Below, one piece after another: positions 13,501-25,500 of a stretch of DNA of 64,000 nucleotides. The first letter of the stretch is position 1, and the number at the start of each line of letters is the position of its first letter. The translations under genes and the position numbers were made by a program. Under the pieces are notes generated by a model that was not told the DNA's origin, searched no databases, and was given only the letters and a program-made list of their open reading frames with translations. This DNA comes from Anthopleura xanthogrammica (Eukaryota > Cnidaria > Anthozoa > Actiniaria > Actiniidae). The stretch covers positions 15,039,291-15,103,290 of the forward strand of contig OZ025206.1 of NCBI GenBank assembly GCA_964019055.1. The letters are read 5' to 3'.

Positions 13501-16500
13501 AAGAATCTACTTACCTGTACTACCATTTTGACCGTTGGCATAAACTAGAATTGATATAAAAACGTAAATTCCTAGATAAGCCATCACAAGACCTAACAAG
13601 CAGAGCGTCTTAGCATGAAAATAGGTGAAGATTCATAGGAATTACTCCAAGTCCTCCTGACCGCATGCCACAAGGAACCCGATACCTGGGCGCGCATCAG
13701 TCATTAATGCGTTTAAAGTGAACACTTGTCAATCATCAAGATTGTTCTGCTTGAAAATCAGACACATTGGTTCTTCTGTGCCTCAATAAGAAGATGCCTT
13801 TTTAGGTTCAGCATGTTGTGTTAGCGGAAATGTCTACAGCATCATGTGTTAGGGCATAATTGGTGTCACAAATTTTAGCAACTCTTGCCATAAAGAACAT
13901 CGATATTTTGGGCATGCTAGACGAAGCGAAGCATAGAACGCGAATAGGCAAAGTGCATTCAGCCAACTCCAAGTTCTAAAGAGAAACCTCCTGCCCTAAC
14001 CAGCTTTCTTAAAAACTGTAAAAACGCTAAATGCGGGTTGAGTTTTGGGAATTCTTGTGAATCGTTTAAAAATATCGTACCCTAGGTATCACAGGCTATT
14101 TTCTCCGTCTGAAACTACAAGAGCACGAAGCTCAAGTACCAATTAAAACTTCCGATAAAGTCCTTTGGAAGGAGAGGTACGGGGGGAAGGGTTCTCGTAT
14201 ACCAAACATGAAGACGATCCCTAAAAGAACTTTGGTCTAAGAGAACAAATATGATCATGCATGAAGAGAAAACTCCCGAGAAAACCTTTTCCCCGACTCA
14301 GTTGCTGAAGTCCATTGGTCCGGTGCTTCACAAGGGTTAGAAGATTAAACTCGACTTTATTAATTAATTATTTTGACCTGCCCCTATAGGGAAGGATTTT
14401 AGTTTGACTAATCATTATCCAACCTGTTATTTATGCCTCAAACAGTCATGGTAGTTTGTCAGAGGAGAAAAGAGGTCACACTTAAATACAACAATAACAC
14501 TGTTTTCCTATAGGCTTATTACTAGCATTGACACTTTCTGAGAAGACTTTCGGAGCGCCTAATCGTTAAATTTATAGTATAGTATAGTTTATTGATAACC
14601 AAATTGTAGGCTGAGTTGCGGGCCAACCCAAAAAAAACTTGATTTTACAGATATATAAAATGTCATAAAAATTATGTGAAAAAGCAGACAAAGGGGGGTT
14701 AAATAAAATCAGTTAAAGTGTGCTTAAGAAGTACTGAACACCTCATCCATTACTGTACCCAGAACTGAAGGGGTCACGATCCCGTTTCCTGGTCCAAATT
14801 ATGGAAAATTTCTCAATCTTTTTTTGGATATCATGTTTCACATTCCAGCTTCCAGCACCAGCCAAAATAGACAAACTTAGTTTCTAGCCTTTCAAAACCA
14901 AATTTTTAGATCAGTTTCCACATACATACCTTGCCATTCTGTGAAATCAACTCCTTCAACCGCTGCAGCCACCCTTACTCCTGTATCCAAAACCTTCCCA
15001 CCTTGATGGATCTTCAAGGTGTACAGACCCATATCTATCGATCTGACTCGCCTTATTCCTAAAGACCCACTTGGGCTTACGCTGTAACGATCAGATGACG
15101 ATAGGTCAATAGGTCTTCCTCTTCTATACCAGACAAACTTCGGGATAGGATAACATTGAACGTTCTGAAGGATTAGCCCCGATTTCCCGGGATGGAGTAT
15201 TATTGGATGGTCGTATTTGTCGATTGTACCTGAAAAAAAAATACACAAAAACCATGAACAGTATGATAGCACTCGATATGGGAATTTAGTCCTCTCTGTA
15301 AAGTGAACTGCGTATCTTTTTTAGGAAACTAGTACTCTATATGTCAATAGAAACCTTGCGCGTGACGTCAAAGCAGCTCAATTTGGATGACCAAACAAAG
15401 AATTTCAATCTTCTGTGGGAATCGGAAACTGTTGTTTTGTCCTCCAAATTAAGCTGCATTCCGAAGTGTTGCAAGGGGTCTATATCTGACTATTGATCAT
15501 GCATATCTCCGTTAGTTTTCCGTTGTAGCAACACCTCCAGGTAACGCGGCATCGCATCAGCCAAAAGTCAAATTGTATACAAGGCCTGTGGTCATCATCG
15601 GAAGACTTTAGCAAAGTTCAGTTAAAACTAGATAATTGGTTTGGGAAGGCCGGAGATATAATCATGACCAAGATTAGAAGAACTATTTCAAATAACCATT
15701 GTCTAGCAAGCATGGAATGTTAGTCCCTTTACTGCCTCTAGGCAAAAATAACGATACCGAAGAGGCGGTGGCATATCAGATTAAGAAATTAATTAAAAAC
15801 TTAGATAATGTCCTGGCCTTGCGATCATAGGTCGTTTCTGCTCTTCGTAGGAGCAAAGGAAATAACGGAGGCACTTTTTCCGCATTCCCGTCTCTTGGGC
15901 AGAGAGTGAAACACCTCCAAAAATCAACTTCTAAATTCCAGTTCGATCATGGAACGTGGCCACAGGTTTGTTAGCCACTGGCTATTAACTGGGTTACCCT
16001 CGTTAAAACAAGGAAGGTTTAGTGGAATGCGGCATTAAAAATACCACTTTTCAAAAAGACTTATTTTATATATGATAAACTTACGATTAACATTGAGGTA
16101 CACTTCAGCGTTGTCCAAAGCACCCTGGCACACATACTTCCCACCATCCTTTGCAGTCACGTTATTAATCAACAATACCTGATAGTTCCCATGATCCTCT
16201 ACCTGCATTTTCGTGCCATGTGTTTCAGGTAGAATTTTACGGCCATACGAATCGAACCAACCTTCAAATGGCTGTTTGTCAACTCGACAGACGAGCCTGA
16301 TGGGTTTGTTAGGGTTGCACATAGTTTTGCTTGATGGATAAGTCTGTACTCCTGGTACTTTTGTTATAATAAAGAAGAAGAAACACACAAATAAGAAAAA
16401 CACTGTTATATATCCTATATCCGCTGCCATATTAAGTACATCACTTATGGTTATAGAGTGCTTACACTATGTCCATGAAATAAAATCTAAATAGTTACTA

Positions 16501-19500
16501 CCTAATAGTTTTTATTTAGTGACTATTCGTCACTATCACTCAACTGGAACAGCTTCAGTAACAATAAAGTATGCCTCTATTAAATAAGGTATTATCTTTC
16601 TATTGTCTTGAGTATTTGATTTCCCTTGTGTATTGTTACTGAAGCTGTTCCAGTTGAGTGATAGTGACTAATAGTCACTAAATAAAAACTATTAGGTAGT
16701 AACTATTTAGATTTTATTTCATGGACATAGTGTAAGCACTCTAATTATCAGCATTATATACTTACTCAGTTCCGAACTGACTGACATTGGATCTGTGCAT
16801 CGCAAAGTACATGAATCTGAGCAGCATTTTTGGTTTCCATAGCAATGGTTATCACGTGAGCATTCCTTGGTGGTAGTTGGGCACTTGTCAGGAGGGAGAA
16901 GAATAGGACAGTAGCCTGGCTTAGCTTCACCTTCAGTTGGTTTAATAAAAATAGCATAAGTTATTGTTCATGATAAATTATTACATACGTATCCACCTTG
17001 GTATAAAGAAAATGTTTTTCAAAAACAAAAAATACCTTTGTTTTGTCCATTAATTCGGATGCATGTCTTTCTACATCCATCTGAACAGCAACTATATATA
17101 TACGATTTTGCGCAATCTTTATCTGTTGTACATTCATCTCTTGCTTTCAACAAGCAGCTTGTCTTTTTTGGCATTGGACACTTTCCTTTGAGTTACACGT
17201 TAAAATCATAATGTGATTCAATAAAAAAATAGAAAATAATTTTTAGCTTGTATAATTAGGAACGCTACCCGACAGCTAAAGACAACATTTCTCCATATAT
17301 AGACTCCTTGCACGTGACGTCAAAGCAGCTCAATTTGGGAAACAATTGCAAAAATAAAAGAATTTCAATCTCCTGAGAATTGGAACCTGTTGTTTTGTCC
17401 TCCAAATTGAGCTGCATTCCGAAGTGCTACAAGGGGTCTATCTGTGGTTAGGGCTCTCCCATTTCGCGCAGATATAGCTAATAAGCTGAAGCATTAATAT
17501 GCATGGCATTTGCGCCCACCCAAATATTTGGTACAGGAAAAATAGAGGTTTCAATATCAATAACCTCTCCCGAAAATATAAATTTATCGCAGATATGAAT
17601 TTTTGAAAGTTGATTTTCGCAGGCTTCATGACACCTCAGTTTTGCAGTGACGTCATTTCTACGTCACAATTTCAGATCAGCTGGAAAGATTTCTTCCTTA
17701 AAAGCTTTGGGAAATAAATTATCTTGTCATGCAAAAATATTGCATTGTTCCTATAATGAAGCCAACCCGTACCTCAGATTTCCCACCTACACACAAAATA
17801 TGTTTTACTTTTGGCTATAGCTACAGATTGCAGTGTCATACCTCCTACAACTTCAAGAGTAACATCTGCGCCGACTGTATGAGCAACCATTGAAGTAAAT
17901 CTGCCATTGTCTTTCATATAGAGATTAGTCGCAGATACAGAATATGTCCCCTTGTCAGACATCTGGACGTCCTTTATAATGAGGGTGCCTCCAGGTGTTA
18001 CGGAATAACGGCCATTTCTAAGATCTAGAGGTTCGTACTCCGTCATCCATTCGTATTTCGGTCGTGGAAATCCTTGAATTGGGACTTTAATCATTCCAGT
18101 CGTCCCAGCGCGAAGGAATGCTTTGGTATTTGACACACTAGCAGCGACTGAAGGGCATATACATAAAAACGTTAGCGATAAGGGTAATGACCTGAGAGAT
18201 ATGCGCATGTTTTGGAGGTTTTGCGGAGGGAATCGAGTAAAACACAACATGTACAAGACATTTTTGTTGTTCTTGATCGAGTAAGATAGAAGAGAGTTTA
18301 GATAAATTGTATTGTAAATAGAAATGCATCTCCATATATTTACATCACAAAAAGGCAACACATATAGAACGAGGAGTCCAAATAACGGAAATATCATATA
18401 AAAGTAGGATTGCCGCAGTAATATAGAGAACACTTGCGCAAATTTTGTACTTACGCTGAATAGTCAATGAATAGGTGTCATTAACGAAAGCACCACGGCA
18501 AGTATATTCCCCGCCATGTTCCTCTCCAACTTTGTCAATAACAAGAGTGTAGTCGTTTCCATGGCCATAGACGTATGTGCCACGGTTCTCTTTAGTGGTC
18601 GTTATCTTCAAGCCCTTGGGATCATACCACCCCTCAAAAGGCTCTCCTCTTACGTAACAAACAGCCTTGACGCTGCTTCCAATAGCTGCATCATCGCTCT
18701 TTGGATAGATTGTAACGCCATCTTTATTGAAAGAAATAGAGAAATTGTAAAATTTATACCACATCGATACCACATTTGTCGAAGTCGACCGAGAATTTCC
18801 CGAACGTACACTGTAGCATGCACGAAGTGGTCTGTCAAAACTTTGAGGAGCTAGTCGCGCACTTGTAAGGAAGCACCACTAAGGTGTGAACTTCAATCTG
18901 CTCTCAGGGGGAGTGAGCGCAAACAAAGAAAAACAAATATAAAGCTTTATTTTCGCTGGCAACAATACCACTTCAAGAAACAAGCATCCCCCGAACAAGC
19001 CTAGGGTTTGGGTCAGGAATGTGCGTTTTGTTTTTAGAGAGGAATTTGTAGTTGAAAGAAAACCTTTTTCTCGCACGTTATAAATATAATGCGATAATAT
19101 GATGCATAAAATATTTCTGACCTTTTACTGGTGGAGAAGTCTTCATTTCTGTAATAATTGGCTGCGTGACTAATGTTGGTTCAGTACGACGACGTTCTAA
19201 ATATTGATGTACATTTTAGTATATTCTTAAACTTAAACTCGGTTATTACTTTTCGCGGTGACTCATGAGTCAATACATAGTTGTCACAAAGATCAAAGAT
19301 GATGATCAAGTACTCTATCATTCTATTATTGTTGAAGTGGTTTACTGTTATTGTTCACCGTTGATGCGTCAATATTTTAGTAGTTACTTATTGTTGTCAT
19401 GTAGTTATCTTTGTTATTATTTTTTGGAAAAAAAATTGTTGCACTCCTGAAGTTACATGGTCGTCGTCGCCTTTGTTGCTGTAATTGTTTTTATTTATTG

Positions 19501-22500
19501 TTGCTATCATAAGCACATCTTGTTTTTGTTCAGTGTTGTTGTCACCGGGTCCTTAAAAGCATTCTACATACCAGTTCTTGTAGCGATCGTGATAGGAAGG
19601 AATGTCTTCAGTGTAGTTTTCTCCGTTGTGAGGACATCAAAAGGCGTAGTTTTTCTAGTCACTTTCGGAGTTATTATATCTGAAAAAAAATAAATGTATA
19701 AAATTTATCTTTCATATAATGCATATATTCATCCGTACTACCTAATGTAATCTTTATTTTGACCTTCTGAATTCCAAAACAATATTTGATTTGGATAATG
19801 TAGTACAACAAAATATTTGTTCCTCACATCCGGTTGCGTGGGGTGTCATTCTCAATGGGATGATTACCTAGCCAGTGTTATAATATATTGTGCGCGCGGT
19901 TGGTAAATTCCAATTTTAAATGAAACAAGAGGCGCGCAATAATGTGACACCACATAGAGCAGATTTTGTATGAGTGTGAAAAGTCACGGCACTCGGCTCG
20001 GGTACGGCGCGGCGAGGACATAAAGCGCGGTAACAAAATAGACTTGCTTCTCTTATTCCATTTGCGTACCTGCTGTGGAAGATCTTGATGTGGGTTTTCG
20101 CATCGTGCTTGGCGTAGATGTTTTCACTAATGGATCTATCGAGAAGTAGAACACATAGGCGTTTCTAAACATAACAACAATGGATTTGACATTGAAAAAG
20201 AATCAACAAGTGGAGTCATCCAGGGCCTGCAGGATTTGCTTAGGCTCGTCAGCATTACAGCATCAAGCAAGTGCATTTACTCTTCAACGGTTTTTGAACG
20301 TCTTTATGTTCATCTGCACTTTTTTATTGTGTATTTATGCTTCTCCTTTCCCTGCTAGTTAAAACGAAGCTTTACCTGTTATGGGAGGTCTTGACTTGGT
20401 TTTTGTCTTAATGGCTGCTCGAGCCGTTGTCACTGCTGGACCTGTTGACGAGGAAGAAAGAGAGTATACAGAATATTCTAAAATAAGTCACTTAGTAAAG
20501 GGTCGTCGTATGCGCTCCATTTGATTACCTGTAGAATATCTTGACTTGGTTTTTTTCTTGGTGGTTGGTTTAAATGTTATCACGAATGGATCTGTTGAAA
20601 CAGAATATATTGAAGTTTGAGCCATCACCCTTGCATAAAAGAGCATAAAACTCTTTGAAAGACCTCTTTAGTTGTAGGTGCACCAACATGACACCATGAC
20701 ACTCCCTTTTGAATCTAATGTTCCTTCTAGAATTCCGATAAAGAAAATAGTAATAATATAGTAATAATCAAGGGAACGATAATTCTATTTATAGACCATA
20801 TCAGACCACGTGTCATTTCCTAGAGTTAAAACTCTTTGTTTGACGGTTGCGCATGAGAATACACATAGATATGGATACAGCTGAAACTTTGAATCTTAAG
20901 TGCACTATTAACAAAGCAAGAGGTTCCAATGATCTCGCTCACGTATTTCCAATTCTCTCCAATCCGTGTAGTTTTAGTTTAAGTATGTCCCTTAAAGTGG
21001 AGAGCACTGATGGAGAAAGGGGATAAGGGACGCACAGTCGGCGTCCTGGAGCAGGGGTGGACGCAGGGGAGGGGATGCAGGGGGTGCGCACCCCCCTGGG
21101 AAGACTTTGTGCCCTTCCAACGCAACGCAGCACCCTTCTCTGAAGAAAATCCTGGATCCGCCCCTGTGGAGGATAAAGAAAGTTTAAAAATGTTAAACAA
21201 ACCTTTTACCCTTATATTTACCTGTTCTAGGAGTTGTCTTCAAAGGCGTTCTATATACTGGAGTAGTGATTGAATGTTCCGTGGTAAATACTGGATCTAC
21301 ACATGTTGTAACACAGCCATTATCACAGCATTTCTTTACGCTGTCCCAACAGTCTACATCATAGTTGCACTGAAATACCTGGCCCGCGCAAGTTTTGAGT
21401 TTTGGCATGACTGGACACTTTCCAGGCTTGTAGAGCTTCATTTCAACTGTGAATTAAATTGAATTATAAACCTGCATGCCCAATATCGAAAGTACAAGGC
21501 AGGGAATGATAAGATTAATAATTAAGATGTTACGGTGGGGGATGTCTTATATAACAAGGCACTTAACATAAAAATGTTTTCACTATTGCTCGCTACCTTT
21601 ATTGTTGTTGTTGTTGTTGTTGTTTATACAGAAAAAAAGGACTTTAAAGCACGACTTATATTTGTGGATTTCGCCCTAGCAAGTTTCGACGAAAAAAGGG
21701 TGCACTTTGTTATCATCACACTCCTCGACGAGTTCCTACATTTTTTCATTTGCTCAGCCAAACCTCTATGATGTTCAAATTTATTTTGTCATGCGAACTT
21801 TGACGGGGGGAAACATGCTAAACGCATCTGCCCGCGAAAGTCCTTAAATAATGTCCTCGGATTCACAAAAAAAGGGGGCATGTCCACCCCTTACACACTC
21901 TGGATCTGCCACTTTCTCTAGTGTACCAACTATACATTAAGCCATGTTCTTCACACATCACACGTAGTTATGATGATAACTGTAACTCACTGGGTTTTGT
22001 GGGGACAGGGTCCACTGGATCAGGTATTTTCACTCTATGACGCAATGATGGCATACACCAGTAGTTACATGTATCAGAACAACACTTCATGGAGGAACTG
22101 CATTGTTTATCATTGAGGCATTCTTTGAATGATACTGGGCAGCCGGCTGGTGGTGGGAAAAATGGACAGGATAGTCCCTTCCTGTTCGGTACTGCAACAC
22201 AAGCAATAAAAAATAGATGATTAAGATATCGTTTCAACATTCAAATTCAGATATTAAAGAATAAAAAATTCTGTATGGAAATCTTATAAAGTTGTGAATG
22301 CACATGCATATATAAACATCATAGAATTTGTACGTATTTTCGGGTCCAACTGCTCAAAAAAACGCTAAAATAGAGCGGAAAATGTTCTTAATGATTTAAC
22401 CTTCATCTGAAACAATTAGAACTTTGAACAACAAATCCTGTCGTGAAGAAACAAGAAAAAGTATTTATAGAACTGCTTTTCGTTTTGGACCCGGAAGTCG

Positions 22501-25500
22501 CTTTTTTTTCATTTTTCGATTGACGTCACGCTTTAAAACTCTATAATTAACGGTAAAGGCTGTATCCATGGAACAAAATTTACATTAGATTGCATCGACT
22601 CATAACTCTTTTTTCTCAGGGCAATTCCTTAAGACATAGAAATTTGAATGAGAAACGTGCATCCATGAAAACATATAATTTTCATTAAATTCATTCATAA
22701 TATTTTTTTCTGTTTCAAGTAGAGATACAGAAATTTCAATAAGAAAAATAGGAATAAAAAAGATATCATACCTAATTCTCCATTCTTGCCGGTGCATCGC
22801 CTTCTGCAACCATCATAACAGCACACTGTGTTAGTTGGACATTCAGAATCCAATGCGCAGTTATGTGATGGATTCTTAGCACATTCACCTTCGCGAGACT
22901 TGACATGTGAGCACTTAAAAGCTCGTGTAGCTGAAACAAGGTTAATAGTATATTATTACAGCCAAATTATGTAATGCGCACTTAGTTCTTGATGCGCTTA
23001 GATATCAAGATTAGGGTTTGTTTGAAACTCTAATCCTTAGCTGCCACAGTGCAGACCGCGCCTTTGATCGATATGTGGCTTCACCTTCAAGGATGTTTAT
23101 GCACTTACTCTATACCTTAATTGTCATTACAAGGGGTCATCCCTGAACGTTTTACAGATTTATGTGACTGTTAACGACCGATAAGGTAATTATGCGGAGA
23201 AGAGTGAGAGAGGTTATTTTCGCGGTTTGCGAAAAAGCGCACCGGCCGCTTTATCAATTCTACTTGAATTTCACGAAGAATTCCTTATAATGAAACCAGA
23301 TGCTTTGGCATATCGTCTGGACATTTTAGATGTACAAGATATCTTAAATACGTTTCATCGTTCCCCTGTCTGTGCGCGCCTGATGAATAAATAAACAGTT
23401 GAACAGAGCAGAGTTACTATAAAACATTATTCCTGCGTTAGAAACATTAGTTTGCGCGCTCCAAACATCTCAAAAACAATAGTGCCTTTCTGGTCCAAAA
23501 GAATTTCTCATAATGAAACCAGATGCATTGGCATATTGTCTGGCCATTTTAGATGTACAAGATATCTTAAATACTTTTCATCGTTCCCCTGTCTGTGCGC
23601 GCCTGATGAATAAATAACCAATTGAACAGAGCAGAGTTACTATAAAACATTATTCCTGCGTTAGAAACATTAGTTTGCGCGCTCCAAACATCTCAAAAAC
23701 AATAGTGCCTTTCTGGTCCAAAAGAATTCCTCATAATGAAACCAGATGCATTGGCATATTGTCTGGACATTTTAGATGTACAAGATATCTTAAATACTTT
23801 TCATCGTTCCCCTGTCTGTGCGCGCCTGATGAATAAATAAACAGTTGAACAGAGCAGCGATACAATAAAACATTATTCCTGCGTTAGAAACATTAGTTTG
23901 CGCGCTCCAAACATCTCAAAAACAATAGTGCCTTTTTGGTCCAAAAAATGATCCAAAATTGTTATCGCGCGCAAAACTTAACGTTAACAATCTGGCTAAG
24001 AGAAATTGACAAATTACTTCTTTAAAAAACATAGCATACACACATATCATTGCGCAGCATAAATCATTTTTAAGCCAAGCCTTGGTACAGGCCTTGCTTT
24101 TAAGTTACCAACCATGTATTTTACTTTGCCTCATTTGAGCAGGCTAAAATATACAAAGAACAGGCTAAAAAATCCACAAAATACATGAGACAAGTCTTCA
24201 ATGGACTTTTAAGACAGAACTTTGGTACATCATAGTCCACTGTTCAACTAATAGTTGATACATTGTGGAATGATACTGACACTGATACTGATTTGAGTCC
24301 AAATTCTGGGACCCGAAAATGCATAGCTCTTCATGAAGTTAAGCATAAATGAGAAAGACAACGTAACCTTTTTCACGCTACAAAATGCTGTCTTTTTCTT
24401 GATTTTCATTAACCTTTGATTACTCAGCACTCACCATTCTTTATTGCCACAAGTGTCTTTGGCAACATGCATTTCTTTCCACAGTTGTAATCCATGCAGC
24501 ATTTCTCGTCACCAAGGCAGTACGAGTCGTCCAGACACAAGTCAAAAGTAGCTGCGCAAGGGTACTGCATTTCGAGTTTTGGACAAGCTCCATACTTGGT
24601 ACCTTGATAAGAAAGAGACTCTCAGCTCTTCATATATATCAAAACAAACATATGCGCCAAACATACATACTTTTGGGGAATCAAGGGTGGCGTCGCGGTA
24701 GTAGACTCGCCTGTGATCTCGGGTTCGGTTTTTGGACTCGAGCTCGGCATCACATGTGAGCAGAGTTTGTTCGGTCTCTCCCTTGATTCGAGGATTTTTC
24801 CGGGTTTCCTGGTTTTCCTCTCTCCGCAAAACTTGAAACCTAACACACTAAATATTCCAATTCTATCTGTGAGTTAGCCATGCCCTGACTTTGTCAGTCC
24901 AGAGGCTGTTTTAGGGTTCGATTCCTAAGACTGTAGCTATAGAAGATCTTAGCTTGTAATTAGTAGTAAGTATTTGGTCGTGTTTTGAGTGTTGGCGGAA
25001 ATCGTTTTGACCACTTGACATGTAATAATGATCACCGATGCTCAAATCTTCTTATCTCTGTTTATTACATTATAATATTCAAATGATGAAAACCGCTTGA
25101 CGGTAACCGATCAAAAGGAAATACGCTGAAGATAAGAAGCTATCTGATCTATAGATCCCCTAAGGAATAATTATCACTCTGTGAGTGGTCCTGATGTGTT
25201 AAGCGATTATAGTAACATAATCAAATACATACGTGAGTTTATTGCAAGTTTGCTTGTCGTATCCACACATCGTTTGTTACATCCGTCCCAGCAACACCTT
25301 ATGAAAGTAGGACATTCTGAGTCCTTTGTACATTGATTTCTTAGACCAATTGGACATTTCTTGTGAACAGGTAATTTGGGACACTCTGGTGGTTCTCTTG
25401 CTGTTAAAATGAATAAAAAAATTGTGAGGCTTCAGTTAGTGGTAGTGGTAGTGGTAGTGGTAGTGGTAGTGGTAGTGGTAGTGGTAGTGGTAGTGGTAGT

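Larger units (their letters stand above)
10361..13514. other. Long intron upstream of the ZP exons
   Basis: Holds the elements at 11392-11800 and 12031-12171 and the decamer repeat at 12561; no further exon was recognised. Confidence 0.5.

Noticed and set aside
13515..13549. Use of the TTCTAG at about 13551 as an acceptor, making this an internal coding exon of the long form
   Set aside because: It would be phase-compatible, but the upstream ATG and hydrophobic core make a first exon more likely; no equivalent exon exists in the paralogue.
23277..23945. CRISPR-like array
   Set aside because: Units of 223 bp are contiguous without unique spacers, and the context is a eukaryotic intron.
21222..25400. 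Cysteine-rich exons as venom toxin genes
   Set aside because: Cysteine spacing is that of WAP domains, and they belong to a large membrane-anchored protein rather than small secreted peptides.
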